A stretch of 58,779 bases of DNA from Ventosimonas gracilis. GTDB taxonomy: Bacteria; Pseudomonadota; Gammaproteobacteria; Pseudomonadales; Pseudomonadaceae. The notes below the pieces were generated by a model. It saw only the letters and a program-made list of their open reading frames with translations, ran no database searches and was not told the DNA's origin. Of this stretch, positions 44,807 through 53,449 are shown piece by piece. Positions within the stretch are counted from its first letter, which is position 1. Every line of letters begins with the position of its first letter. The position numbers and the translations under genes are program-made. The DNA is taken from assembly GCF_001580025.1 (NCBI RefSeq), contig NZ_LSZO01000112.1:1-58779 (forward strand), read 5' to 3'.

Positions 44807-46579
44807 ATGATGACCCGCCTGTACCCGTTTGTGATTCTCTTCCTGCTTGCTTTGCTGGTGGCCTGCCGCAATACGCCGACTGCCCAGCAGGAAGGCACTC
44901 AGGCCGTAGAACCACCCAGCGTAGAGCAGTTGCTGAAAAAGGCAGGGCGCGGCCAGTCGGAAAAAGCACAAAAACTGCGTCTTAGCGCAGCGGAACTGGC
45001 CTTTGCGCAAGGCGACATCGAGTCTTCCAGCACTATCCTTGCGCAAATCACGCAAGCCTCGTTGCCCTTGGCCGAACAAATGCAAATCAGCGCTTTAACG
45101 GCTGAAATCGCTTTGGCACAAGGGCAGAATAAGGCGGCAATGGCGGCATTGGAGCAGCCTGCGCCTGCGCATTTGGATGAATTGCCCCTCTCGCAGCAAA
45201 TACGCTATCAGCAGGTTCGCGCGCGCGTGCTGGAGGCTAATGGACAGGCACTAGCCGCGCTGCGTGTGCGCCTTTATATCGCCCCGCTGCTGGAAGAAGA
45301 GGCTCAGCAGGCCAGTAACGATGAAGCCATCTGGACGTTGACCAAAGATCTTGCGCCGTCCATCCATGAAACCCTCGGCGACAGCGTACTGGACGGCTGG
45401 CTGACTTTGGCGCGGTCGGTGAGCGAAGCGGGCGCTCTTTTATATCAACAGCAAGATGCCATTCGCACTTTTGTGCAAAACAATCCAGGGCATCCCGCCG
45501 CACAAAAACTGCCGCCCGAGCTGTTACAGCTACTGACGCAACAAGACCAATATTTGTCCCGGGTGGCCTTGTTATTACCGCAGCAAGGCTCGCTGGCGGC
45601 TGTTGGACAGGCCTTGCGTGATGGTTTTATCGCTGCGCAATGGCAAGCGCTTAAAGCGCAGGGCAGGGCGCCGCTAGTGGATGTGTATGACAGCGAGCGA
45701 ATCAGCGATATGGATGCGTTCTACCAACAGGCCAAAGCTTCCGGCGCGCTGATGGTTATCGGCCCGCTGGAAAAACCCTTGGTGCGCCAGCTCGCCATGC
45801 GTGAACAACTGCCGCTGCCGACGCTCGCGCTCAATTATGCCGATGTACAACACAGCGGTCCGGCAGATTTATTCCAATTTGGCTTGGCTGCTGAAGACGA
45901 AGCGCGAGAAGTCGCCCGCCGAGCGGCGGCAGACGGCATGCGCCGCGCCGTGGTGATGGTGCCAAAAAGCGAATGGGGCGAGCGCGTGCTGGATGTGTTT
46001 CACCAGAGCTGGAGCGCTTTGGGCGGCGAGCTGGTCGCCGTTGAGTATTTAGACCAGCCGGTACAAATCAGCGACCAAGTTGCCAATCTGCTGCGCCAAT
46101 TGCGCGCGACTTCAGATGGCTTTGCATCAGCCGACTTTATGTTTCTCGCCGCCACCAGCCAGCAGGCGCAACAAGTCAAGCCTACTCTTGCCTATCACCG
46201 CGCCGCCAATCTGCCGGTTTACGCCACTTCGCACCTGTATAACGGCAGTTTGATGGCAGGGCAGGGGCGTGATTTGGAAGGTATTTTCTTTTGTGAAACG
46301 CCTTGGCTGCTGGATGCTTCCAACCCGCTACGCCAGCAAGTCGCCAGTAACTGGCCAGAGGCCAACAGCAGCTTGGGCCGCTTGTACGCGATGGGCATTG
46401 ATGCGTATCACTTGGCTTCGCGTTTGAGCCTGCTAAAAGACGTCGCAGGCAGCTCTTATGAAGGGCTAAGCGGACAGCTTTCGCTCGATAATAATCTGCG
46501 CATTGTGCGCAGGCTGCCTTGGGCGACATTTAGAAACGGCCAGGTGCAGCGCCTGTCGCCAATAGGTGAAGCGCCTTGA
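44807..46579 (+). CDS. lpoA: LpoA, outer-membrane lipoprotein activator of PBP1a
   Basis: A 590-residue YraM/LpoA-family protein, anchored in the outer membrane and reaching through the peptidoglycan to activate penicillin-binding protein 1a. The start at 44807 has AGGAAG nearby and gives the signal MMTRLYPFVILFLLALLVACRN with lipobox LVAC (Cys20). The N-terminal half consists of TPR-like helices (AAELAFAQGDIESSSTIL, AALEQPAPAHL). The C-terminal half is a periplasmic-binding-protein-like domain (VALLLPQQGSLAAVGQALRDGFIAAQ, FMFLAATSQQAQQVKPTL, YATSHLYNGS). Its TGA overlaps the TTG start of yraN, so the two are coupled. Confidence 0.9.
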   Translation: MMTRLYPFVILFLLALLVACRNTPTAQQEGTQAVEPPSVEQLLKKAGRGQSEKAQKLRLSAAELAFAQGDIESSSTILAQITQASLPLAEQMQISALTAEIALAQGQNKAAMAALEQPAPAHLDELPLSQQIRYQQVRARVLEANGQALAALRVRLYIAPLLEEEAQQASNDEAIWTLTKDLAPSIHETLGDSVLDGWLTLARSVSEAGALLYQQQDAIRTFVQNNPGHPAAQKLPPELLQLLTQQDQYLSRVALLLPQQGSLAAVGQALRDGFIAAQWQALKAQGRAPLVDVYDSERISDMDAFYQQAKASGALMVIGPLEKPLVRQLAMREQLPLPTLALNYADVQHSGPADLFQFGLAAEDEAREVARRAAADGMRRAVVMVPKSEWGERVLDVFHQSWSALGGELVAVEYLDQPVQISDQVANLLRQLRATSDGFASADFMFLAATSQQAQQVKPTLAYHRAANLPVYATSHLYNGSLMAGQGRDLEGIFFCETPWLLDASNPLRQQVASNWPEANSSLGRLYAMGIDAYHLASRLSLLKDVAGSSYEGLSGQLSLDNNLRIVRRLPWATFRNGQVQRLSPIGEAP

Positions 46580-46941
46580 CCAGCAGCGAACGCGGGCGCG
46601 AGGCCGAAGCCTGCGCTTTAGCCTTTTTACAAAGCCAAGGACTGCGCCTGCTCAGACAAAACTGGCGCTGTCGTTTTGGCGAGCTGGATTTGGTGATGCA
46701 AGATAAAGACAGCTTGGTTTTTGTTGAAGTGCGTTACCGCCGCAATAGCCATTTTGGCGGTGCAGTGCAGAGCGTTGATGCCAGCAAACAAAGAAAACTC
46801 GCCCGCAGCGCTCAACAGTTTTTGCAGCAACAGGCTGCATTAAATAACAAGCCCTGCCGTTTTGATGTGATTACGCTAGGTGAAGCGGCAAAGCCGCAGT
46901 GGATTAAAAATGCTTTTGAACTGCCCGAAGGTTGCTATTAA
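46576..46941 (+). CDS. yraN: YraN-family (UPF0102) nuclease-like protein
   Basis: A 121-residue member of UPF0102, a small PD-(D/E)xK nuclease-fold protein usually encoded beside lpoA. The fold signature reads RGREAEACALAFLQSQGLRLLRQNWRCRFGELDLVMQDKDSLVFVEVRYR, with E-x-D...E-V as the metal-binding core. It starts at a TTG that overlaps the LpoA stop (TTGA). The biochemical role is not established for the family. Nothing is unusual in length. Confidence 0.88.
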   Translation: MTSSERGREAEACALAFLQSQGLRLLRQNWRCRFGELDLVMQDKDSLVFVEVRYRRNSHFGGAVQSVDASKQRKLARSAQQFLQQQAALNNKPCRFDVITLGEAAKPQWIKNAFELPEGCY

Positions 46942-46966
46942 AACCAGAGTTTTTCAGGAATTTATC

Positions 46967-47461
46967 ATGTTTCGATATTGGCTGATGGCGTTGTCTTTAT
47001 TATCCGTTTTTGCCCTTGGCGGCTGTACTGTGACTGCCGAGCAGTGCGACCCTCGCAATGCCGATAGCGGGTTTGGCACTAAATTGGGATGCAGCACACG
47101 CGGCGTTTATGCCGAGCGGGTCGCGCAAAAAGAGCGCCTATTGCTCGATGAACAAAAAGCTAACCAGCTTTTTCGCGCCATTTATGCCTCGCTGGAACAG
47201 GAGCAGCGCGAAGTTGGGCTTGAACGCAGCGGGCAGCAGCGTCAATATGCTGCGCTTAGCCAATCACTGAATGCGCTGCTCGCTGAAATCAAGGGTAAAG
47301 CGGCAGGCAATCGGCAAATTGAGCAGCAAATAGCCGCCTTGGAGCAGCAAATTGCTGATTTAAAGCAACAGGAAAATCCATCCGTACTGCAACGCCGTCA
47401 TGAATTGCAGAAGTTGCAAGAACAGGTTGCCGCGTTGGAAGCGGACTTGGGTCTGCGCTAA
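46967..47461 (+). CDS. coiled-coil lipoprotein of unknown function
   Basis: A 164-residue predicted lipoprotein: signal sequence MFRYWLMALSLLSVFALGGCTVTAEQC with lipobox LGGC (Cys20). A cysteine-containing head follows (CDPRNADSGFGTKLGCSTRGVY, about 27-48), and then a long, nearly unbroken coiled coil to the end (LLLDEQKANQLFRAI...QQIAALEQQIADLKQQENPSVLQRRHELQKLQEQVAALEADLGLR). The CAGGAA ahead of 46967 supports this start; the longer frame to 46880 runs inside yraN. It ends 24 bases before the SrfA-like VWA gene, so the two probably form one functional unit. I do not recognise the family with certainty. Confidence 0.8.
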   Translation: MFRYWLMALSLLSVFALGGCTVTAEQCDPRNADSGFGTKLGCSTRGVYAERVAQKERLLLDEQKANQLFRAIYASLEQEQREVGLERSGQQRQYAALSQSLNALLAEIKGKAAGNRQIEQQIAALEQQIADLKQQENPSVLQRRHELQKLQEQVAALEADLGLR

Positions 47462-47485
47462 ACCTAGCCTATCGAAGCAAATATC

Positions 47486-49069
47486 ATGCAACGCATTGCC
47501 CGCCTGTCAGGTCAAAACTTAGGTGAAGCGCTGGACGGTTATGCCGATTTAAGGCAGATACTGAGCCGTTATCTGCCACCTTCTACCGTCAATATGTACG
47601 CCAAGCCCAAGCAGGCTAAAGACGGCGTGGTGGAGTGGTACAGCGAATTAGGCGGGCAAGCACGCTCTTTATATCAACTGGATGTAGAAGACCCCAAACA
47701 AGCCGCCGAAGCGCGTCGTTTGTTGGCAGAACGCTTGCAGGCGGTGCAAAAGGCCGCAGACAGCCTGTATGTACCCGGCGAAGACAGCAGTGAGCAAACC
47801 GAGCGGCTACGCAGACTGTTGCAACTCGCGGCACGTACACCGCAAGAAAAAAATATCTACGTAGTGGACGGCCAGCCGGTTATCACCGCCTGGGGAGGTG
47901 GCGAGCCACCCAAACCGCCCGAAGCGCCGCTGATTCAAGCGCCGCCTCCACGTAAACGCCGTTGGTGGCTTTGGCTGCTGCTGTTATTGGCATTACTGGC
48001 ACTACTCGCCGCGTTGCTTTGGTGGCTGTACTGCCGCACGCCCAAAGCTGAGCCGCTACCGCCGATACAAGAGCCGCCAACCATCGAAGAGCCGGTTATC
48101 GAGCCGCCGCAGGAAGAACCCATCCAGCCGCCCGAGCCACCCGAACCGCCGGTAGAGCTGCCTCCGCCGCCCGAGCCACCTAAGCCGCTGCCCCCGCCGG
48201 ATCCGCTGGCAAAATTGCGCGAGCGCATCAAGCAGGCGGGCAACGATTGCAAGGCGCTACAGCAATTGCAGAAAGACGAACCTCTGTTAAAAGAAAATCG
48301 TGAGCTGAGCGCGCAAGTCACGCAAAAACTACTGCAACACTGCAAGGAGCAGATGATTAGCAAGGCTAAGGACCTCTGCCCGGAGGAACGCCCGCCGGAA
48401 CTCGCGCCGGAAATGGTGATTGTGTTTGACGCTTCCGGCTCAATGGACATCAGCATGCTGGCAACGCCGGAGGAAATCCAAAAAGCCAGCGCCGTGCAAG
48501 GCGCTGCCGATTTATTGACCGGTATTCTGCTGGGTTCGCGCGCACCCAATACCATGCAGCATATTTTCCGCGAGCCCAAGCGCATTACCACCGCAAGGCA
48601 AGCGACCGTCGCGCTCGTTGAACAACTGCCTAAAGATGTCAATGCCGGATTGGTGCTGGTTGAGCGCTGTCCGGGTGCACGCAGCGTAGGCTTCTTTCCG
48701 CCCGCACAACGCGGCCAGCTACTGCGCCGCTTAAAAGGCGTAGTACCCATGGAAGGTACGCCCTTGGCCGATGGTATTTCACGTGCCGGAGCCATGCTTG
48801 ACGGGGTAAGCCGCGAGTCGGTGATGCTGGTGGTTTCTGACGGCGAGGAAAGCTGCAATCAAGACCCCTGTGCCGTTGCGCGTGACTTGGCGCGGCGCAA
48901 GCCTTACTTAAAAATCAACGTGGTGGACATCCTGGGCACAGGTGCGGGTAATTGTTTGGCGGCGGCGACCGGCGGGCAGGTCTTTACCGCAAGCAATGTC
49001 AATGAGTTGCAACTGATGACCCGGCAAGCGGCACAAGACGTACTGGCGCCAGCGCACTGCCGCCCGTAA
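47486..49069 (+). CDS. SrfA-like membrane protein with a C-terminal von Willebrand A domain
   Basis: A 527-residue three-part protein. The N-terminal 140 residues resemble SrfA-family proteins in GVVEWYSELGGQARSLYQLD and in EKNIYVVDGQPVITAWGGG (about 121-139). A basic stretch and one membrane helix (PRKRRWWLWLLLLLALLALLAALLWWLYC, about 155-183) are followed by a proline-rich spacer of about 55 residues (185-240, rich in PPEPP). A periplasmic von Willebrand A domain lies at about 308-520, with a complete metal-ion site: DASGSM (315-320), the threonine in EGTPLADG and the aspartate in SDGEESC. Cysteines suggest disulfides outside. It pairs with the upstream lipoprotein. The function is unknown; SrfA kinship is from pattern memory. 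Confidence 0.7.
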   Translation: MQRIARLSGQNLGEALDGYADLRQILSRYLPPSTVNMYAKPKQAKDGVVEWYSELGGQARSLYQLDVEDPKQAAEARRLLAERLQAVQKAADSLYVPGEDSSEQTERLRRLLQLAARTPQEKNIYVVDGQPVITAWGGGEPPKPPEAPLIQAPPPRKRRWWLWLLLLLALLALLAALLWWLYCRTPKAEPLPPIQEPPTIEEPVIEPPQEEPIQPPEPPEPPVELPPPPEPPKPLPPPDPLAKLRERIKQAGNDCKALQQLQKDEPLLKENRELSAQVTQKLLQHCKEQMISKAKDLCPEERPPELAPEMVIVFDASGSMDISMLATPEEIQKASAVQGAADLLTGILLGSRAPNTMQHIFREPKRITTARQATVALVEQLPKDVNAGLVLVERCPGARSVGFFPPAQRGQLLRRLKGVVPMEGTPLADGISRAGAMLDGVSRESVMLVVSDGEESCNQDPCAVARDLARRKPYLKINVVDILGTGAGNCLAAATGGQVFTASNVNELQLMTRQAAQDVLAPAHCRP

Positions 49070-49120
49070 GCTGCTAAAATCGCGTTCCCGCTGATACCCC
49101 AAGCCAGTCGAGTTCCCGTT

Positions 49121-49447
49121 ATGGACATTATGCAAACCATTAAAGAGCAAATCGAAAACAACCCCGTTGTGCTGTACATGAAAGGCTCGCCCAACGCGCC
49201 ACAGTGCGGCTTTTCCGCCCGTGCCGCGCAGGTTTTGATGGCTTGTGGTGAAAAGTTTGCCTATGTGGATATCCTGCAAAATCCAGAAATCCGCGCCCAT
49301 TTGCCCCAATACGGCAACTGGCCGACCTTTCCGCAGCTCTGGGTAAAAGGCGAGCTGGTCGGAGGCAGTGACATCCTGCTGGAAATGCACGAAAAAGGCG
49401 AACTGCTGCCGCTGATTCAATCGGCGACCGCAGCAACCGATGCCTGA
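49121..49447 (+). CDS. grxD: monothiol glutaredoxin GrxD
   Basis: A 108-residue CGFS-type glutaredoxin that binds and transfers [2Fe-2S] clusters with glutathione and BolA. The active site is Cys29-Gly-Phe-Ser32 in GSPNAPQCGFSARAAQVL. Glutathione-binding residues lie in NWPTFPQLWVKGELVGGSDILLEM, and the length matches Grx4. A second in-frame ATG at 49130 would cost three residues. It lies 51 bases after the VWA gene and converges with bacterioferritin across a terminator. Confidence 0.95.
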   Translation: MDIMQTIKEQIENNPVVLYMKGSPNAPQCGFSARAAQVLMACGEKFAYVDILQNPEIRAHLPQYGNWPTFPQLWVKGELVGGSDILLEMHEKGELLPLIQSATAATDA

Positions 49448-49458
49448 TAACGAACCAT

Positions 49459-49487
49459 AAAAAGCCCCGCCAGAGCGGGGCTTTTTA
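49459..49487. terminator. bidirectional terminator between grxD and bfr
   Basis: Arms AAAAAGCCCCGC and GCGGGGCTTTTT with a four-base loop, flanked by A and T tracts, serve both convergent genes. Confidence 0.9.
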
Positions 49488-49499
49488 TTTGCAGCGGAA

Positions 49500-49970
49500 T
49501 TAGTCCGTCATCTGCGATTGCAGGTAGTTTTCCGGCCCCATTTTTTCAATCAAGCCAAGTTGGGCTTCCAGCCAGTCGATATGCTCTTCTTCGGACTCCA
49601 AAATGTCCTCCAGCAAATCGCGGCTAACGTAATCGCTTAAGCTTTCACATAAAGCAATGGCACTGCGTAAATCGGCAGTGGCACGCATTTCGAGCGCCAA
49701 ATCGCTTTTAAGCATTTCCTCGGTATTTTCACCGATATGCAGCTTGCCCAAGTCTTGTAGATTGGGCAGACCTTCTAAAAACAGAATACGCTTAGTGATT
49801 TTGTCGGCGTGCTTCATTTCGCTGATGGATTCGCCAAACTCATGTTTGCCCAATTTGCCAAGACCCCAGTCGTCATACATGCGCGCATGCAGAAAATACT
49901 GGTTAATCGCAATCAGTTCGTTACCCAAAACCTTATTAAGATGTTGAATAACTTGTTTATCGCCTTTCAT
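49500..49970 (-). CDS. bfr: bacterioferritin
   Basis: A 156-residue heme-containing iron-storage protein that forms a 24-subunit shell. Ferroxidase ligands are Glu18, Glu51, His54, Glu94, Glu127 and His130, and the heme ligand is Met52, all at the same positions as E. coli Bfr. The start at 49970 has AGG eight bases ahead; an upstream TTG at 49988 would add six residues and has less support. It converges on grxD, another iron-handling gene, with a shared terminator. The AT-rich upstream spacer may contain iron control, but no Fur box was convincing. Confidence 0.96.
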   Translation of the reverse strand: MKGDKQVIQHLNKVLGNELIAINQYFLHARMYDDWGLGKLGKHEFGESISEMKHADKITKRILFLEGLPNLQDLGKLHIGENTEEMLKSDLALEMRATADLRSAIALCESLSDYVSRDLLEDILESEEEHIDWLEAQLGLIEKMGPENYLQSQMTD

Positions 49971-50161
49971 TTTTGCTACCTGTGACAAGGGGTTGTTACG
50001 CTCGGCAAGTGTAAGCAGAAAGTGGCGATTTGTAAAGCATAAACTATTGAAAAATAAATAAAATTAAATCTTAATGCGAGCGCTTTTCAATATTCTTATT
50101 GCCACTTTAAAAGCCGCATGCTATATCGAAGGTCACCTTGCAAGGATGGATAAAAGACGCA

Positions 50162-50947
50162 ATGAAAATCGCTGCCAATCTCTCTTGGTTATTTAATCAA
50201 GCGCCGCTGCATCAACGTGTGCTACTCGCCAAAGCGGCGGGTTTTGATGGGGTGGAAATACAATTTCCTTATTCACTGCCCGCCGTTCAATTAAAAGAAG
50301 CGCTTAAGGCGGCCGATTTGCCTTTAGTGCTGTTTAATCTGCCCGCTGGGGATTTATTGGAAGGCGGCGCTGGACTTGCTGCCACGGCGCAGCGGCAGGC
50401 GGCGTTTAATGAGGCGCTAAAACAGGCGCTGCACTACGCGGCAATGGTGCGTCCGCGTTTTCTTAATGTACTGGCGGGGCGATTACTGGCGGGCATATCA
50501 AGGGAAACGGCCTGGCAAACGCTCATCGAAAATCTGCAAGTGGCCGCCCGTGAGTGCGAACTATTGGGTATCCGTCTGTTGGTCGAAGCGGTCAGCCCAC
50601 AGGAAATGCACGGCAGCCTGATTAGCACGCCTGAGCAGTTACTTGAACTGCTGGCAGCGGTCAATCAGCCCAATCTGAAGGTTTTGCTCGACCTCTACCA
50701 TATGGCGCGGCAGGGTTTGCATTTGCCCAAGGTGATTACACAACTCGCGCCGCATATCGGCCATGTGCAGTTTGCCGACTGCCCCGGTCGCGGTGCGCCG
50801 GGCAGCGGTTTGATTGATTTTGCCGCCGCCAAACGGGCGTTGCGGGAAAACGGCTACAACGGCTGGCTGGCGGCTGAATACCGGCCCGCAGGCGATACCA
50901 AGGCCAGCTTGCACTGGCTGATAAGCTGGCGTGCCAAACCATGCTGA
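50162..50947 (+). CDS. hyi: hydroxypyruvate isomerase-like TIM-barrel protein
   Basis: A 261-residue xylose-isomerase-like TIM barrel of the Hyi/OtnI type, which interconverts hydroxypyruvate and tartronate semialdehyde or a 2-oxo-tetronate. It begins MKIAANLSWLFNQAPLHQRVLLAKAAGFDGVEIQFPY. Metal and substrate residues appear in LLVEAVSPQEMHGSLISTPEQLL (Glu), LLDLYHMARQGLHLP (Asp, His), HVQFADCPGRGAPGSGLIDF and AAEYRP (Glu). Length matches E. coli Hyi. No glyoxylate carboligase or tartronate semialdehyde reductase lies nearby, so the pathway is open. The end overlaps the next gene by seven bases. Confidence 0.82.
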   Translation: MKIAANLSWLFNQAPLHQRVLLAKAAGFDGVEIQFPYSLPAVQLKEALKAADLPLVLFNLPAGDLLEGGAGLAATAQRQAAFNEALKQALHYAAMVRPRFLNVLAGRLLAGISRETAWQTLIENLQVAARECELLGIRLLVEAVSPQEMHGSLISTPEQLLELLAAVNQPNLKVLLDLYHMARQGLHLPKVITQLAPHIGHVQFADCPGRGAPGSGLIDFAAAKRALRENGYNGWLAAEYRPAGDTKASLHWLISWRAKPC

Positions 50948-51330
50948 TGGCTTGGTATCTGCCGATAAAAACCACGCATGTAATGCTGGTTTTAATCAGT
51001 GGCAGCCTGTTTGCCGTGCGCGGTTTTAGCCTCTTGTTAGGTACGCAGTGGCCGCTGCGCCGCGGCGTGCGCATCGGCAGTCAGCTGATTGACAGCGCTT
51101 TGCTTGGCAGCGCACTGCTGTTGCTCAGCGCACTGCAAATCAATCCGCTTATGCAGCCTTGGCTTTGCGTCAAGCTCGCGCTGCTACTCGTCTATATTGG
51201 CTTTGGTATTTTGGCGCTGCGCCGCCGAAAGTGGTTTTTCTTTGTGCTGGCGCTTGGCTGCTTTGCCATGATGTTAAGCGTTGCCAAAACCCATCATCCG
51301 CTGGGGTTTTTGACCTTTTTACTGATTTAA
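50941..51330 (+). CDS. SirB2-family membrane protein
   Basis: A 129-residue inner-membrane protein with four hydrophobic helices in the SirB2 pattern: WYLPIKTTHVMLVLISGSLFAVRGFSLLLG, IGSQLIDSALLGSALLLLSAL, QPWLCVKLALLLVYIGFGILAL and FFFVLALGCFAMMLSVAKTHHPLG. The conserved Lys and His residues (KTTH, KTHH) and Arg in VRG are kept. The family was named as a regulator of Salmonella invasion genes, but its molecular role is unclear. Its start overlaps the preceding gene; a second ATG lies at 50947. Confidence 0.85.
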   Translation: MLMAWYLPIKTTHVMLVLISGSLFAVRGFSLLLGTQWPLRRGVRIGSQLIDSALLGSALLLLSALQINPLMQPWLCVKLALLLVYIGFGILALRRRKWFFFVLALGCFAMMLSVAKTHHPLGFLTFLLI

Positions 51331-51440
51331 ACCCTGCGCGACTGTGCGCCGCACGCGGGGCGGGGAGCGCAGACCTATACTGCACAAAAAAGATAATTCC
51401 GCTGATACAGCGATTATTTCCAAGTGTTGAGTTAAGCCTG

Positions 51441-52847
51441 ATGAGCGAGCACATTCTGGTCAAGGACATTACGCCAGCACCCAAAGAGGGGGCAGACCTT
51501 TACGCGAGCCGTGAAAAAATCTACACCCGCGCCTTTAGCGGATTGTTTCGCAATTTACGCCGTGGCGGCTCCGCGTTTTTGTTTTTGCTCTACTTCGGCA
51601 CCGTTTGGCTGTCTTGGGACGGCCATCAAGCGGTTTGGTGGAATCTGCCGGAACGCAAATTCTTTATCTTTGGTGCGACCTTCTGGCCGCAAGACTTTAT
51701 CCTTTTGTCCGGCGCATTGATTACCTGTGCCTTCGGTTTGTTTTTTATCACGGTATTCGCCGGACGTGTTTGGTGCGGTTATACCTGTCCGCAAAGCGTG
51801 TGGACCTGGATTTTTATGTGGTGCGAACAAATTACCGAAGGCGATCGCAATCAGCGTATCAAGCTGGACAAAGCCAAAATGTCGGCACAAAAGTTCGCCC
51901 GCAAATGCGCCAAACACAGCCTTTGGCTGCTGATTGGCTTTATCACCGGTTTAACTTTTGTTGGTTATTTCTCGCCCATCCGCGAACTCTGTATCGATTT
52001 TTTTACCGGCCAAGCGAGTGGCTGGGCGTATTTTTGGGTACTGTTTTTTACCCTCGCCACTTACGGCAACGCCGGTTGGCTGCGCGAACAAGTGTGCATC
52101 TATATGTGCCCCTACGCGCGTTTTCAGAGCGTGATGTTTGATAAAGACACGCTGATTGTTTCCTACGACCCACGCCGCGGGGAAACCCGCGGGCCGCGCA
52201 AAAAGACCGCCGACTACAAAGCCAGCGGCTTGGGTGACTGTATCGACTGCACCATGTGCGTGCAGGTCTGCCCGACCGGCATTGATATTCGTGACGGCTT
52301 GCAAATCGAGTGTATCGGCTGCGCCGCTTGTATCGATGCTTGCGACAGCATTATGGATAAGATGAATTACCCGCGCGGGCTGATTAACTACACCACCGAG
52401 CACAATCTGTCCGGCCAACAGACCAAACTGCTGCGTCCGCGCTTGATTGGCTACGCGCTTGCGCTGCTTTTGATGATGGGCGCACTCAGCATGGCCGTGG
52501 TATTGCGTCCGCTGGTCGGACTTGATGTCAGCAAAGACCGCGTGTTGTTCCGTGAAGACAAGCTAGGACGGATTGAAAACGTCTACAGCCTAAAAATCAT
52601 GAACAAAGACCAAAAGGCACATAGCTATGTGCTCTCCGTTCGCGGGATGGAGGGTTTGCAATTAGGCGGCGAACGGGAATTAACCGTAGCCGCCGGGGAA
52701 ATTATCAACCTGCCCGTGCAGCTTGCCATATCACCTGAGCAACTGCCCTCGACCACCAACGATGTCTGGCTTTCACTGCAAAGCATCGACGCCCCCTCCA
52801 TCAAGGCCGAAGCGAAAACCCGCTTTATCGGCCCACTACTGCGTTAA
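51441..52847 (+). CDS. ccoG: CcoG, cbb3 oxidase assembly ferredoxin-like protein
   Basis: A 468-residue membrane protein with two four-iron cluster sites; it reduces cupric to cuprous copper for insertion into cbb3-type cytochrome oxidase. Membrane helices lie around residues 32-50, 75-105 and 160-180. Cysteine motifs are CGYTCPQSVW, CIYMCPYARFQ, CIDCTMCVQVCPTG (first cluster) and CIGCAACIDACDSIM (second). A C-terminal Ig-like FixG domain runs from about 370. The start at 51441 keeps the usual N-terminus MSEHILVKDITPAP; the upstream part of the open frame overlaps the SirB2 gene. First gene of ccoGHI. Confidence 0.95.
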   Translation: MSEHILVKDITPAPKEGADLYASREKIYTRAFSGLFRNLRRGGSAFLFLLYFGTVWLSWDGHQAVWWNLPERKFFIFGATFWPQDFILLSGALITCAFGLFFITVFAGRVWCGYTCPQSVWTWIFMWCEQITEGDRNQRIKLDKAKMSAQKFARKCAKHSLWLLIGFITGLTFVGYFSPIRELCIDFFTGQASGWAYFWVLFFTLATYGNAGWLREQVCIYMCPYARFQSVMFDKDTLIVSYDPRRGETRGPRKKTADYKASGLGDCIDCTMCVQVCPTGIDIRDGLQIECIGCAACIDACDSIMDKMNYPRGLINYTTEHNLSGQQTKLLRPRLIGYALALLLMMGALSMAVVLRPLVGLDVSKDRVLFREDKLGRIENVYSLKIMNKDQKAHSYVLSVRGMEGLQLGGERELTVAAGEIINLPVQLAISPEQLPSTTNDVWLSLQSIDAPSIKAEAKTRFIGPLLR

Positions 52848-52856
52848 GGACTGGTT

Positions 52857-53390
52857 ATGGAGCACTCTACCCGTTGGTATCAAAACCGCTGGCCTTGGAT
52901 CATTATCGGCATGCTGGGCGGCACCATCGTATTGTGTCTGCATCTGATGGTGCTGGCGATACAAACGCAAGATAGTCTGGTGGTGGATAACTACTACGAC
53001 GCGGGCAAGGGCATCAACCGTTCGCTTGCGCGCGAACAATTGGCGCGAGACCTTAATATTCGTGCCGAAGTGGTTTTTGATGAGCTGACCGGCGAAGTCC
53101 GCGTGCAGCTTAATACAGAACAAGTCGATGCACTGGAGCTGAATCTGATTTCCCCCACCCAACCCGAACAAGACCTGCATATCGCGCTCAAACCCCATAT
53201 CGCGTTAAACCGCTATTACGGACAACTGCCGCATCCCGTCTCTGGAAGGCGCTTTGTCGAAGTGATTGGCATGGAGATACCGCACAAAAAGCACTGGCGC
53301 TTGTTTGAAGAAGAGCAGATCGTCCACGGCCAAACGCTGCTGCTCGGCGACGAACCGCTGGCCGGGGCAACCGCCCCGGCTGCGCCATAA
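52857..53390 (+). CDS. ccoH: CcoH/FixH, cbb3 oxidase assembly protein
   Basis: A 177-residue protein with one N-terminal membrane helix (WPWIIIGMLGGTIVLCLHLMVLAI, about 13-35) and a periplasmic FixH domain beginning QTQDSLVVDNYYDAGKGINRSLAREQLARDL. The YYDAGK-like segment is a family hallmark. It helps assemble cytochrome cbb3 together with CcoG and CcoI. It starts nine bases after ccoG. Confidence 0.92.
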   Translation: MEHSTRWYQNRWPWIIIGMLGGTIVLCLHLMVLAIQTQDSLVVDNYYDAGKGINRSLAREQLARDLNIRAEVVFDELTGEVRVQLNTEQVDALELNLISPTQPEQDLHIALKPHIALNRYYGQLPHPVSGRRFVEVIGMEIPHKKHWRLFEEEQIVHGQTLLLGDEPLAGATAPAAP

Positions 53391-53391
53391 C

Positions 53392-53433
53392 TTTACCCCT
53401 CTCTCCCGCCAGCGGGAGAGAGGCTGGGGAGAG
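53392..53433. repeat. GC-rich palindromic intergenic repeat, copy 3
   Basis: Arms CTCTCTCCCGC and GCGGGAGAGAG are followed by GCTGGGGAGAG, between ccoH and ccoI. It is the cleanest of the three related copies (others at 10817 and 32613) and lies inside a transcript. Confidence 0.65.
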
Positions 53434-53449
53434 TAGTAAAAACTACCCG

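Noticed and set aside
47935-48858. Ser/Gly-rich frame antisense to the VWA gene
   Set aside because: The low-complexity repeats are the reverse complement of the proline-rich spacer; no start signal or family features.
50040-50110. Possible Fur box upstream of bacterioferritin
   Set aside because: The AT-rich stretch has scattered AAT/ATT triplets but no adequate match to the 19-base consensus.
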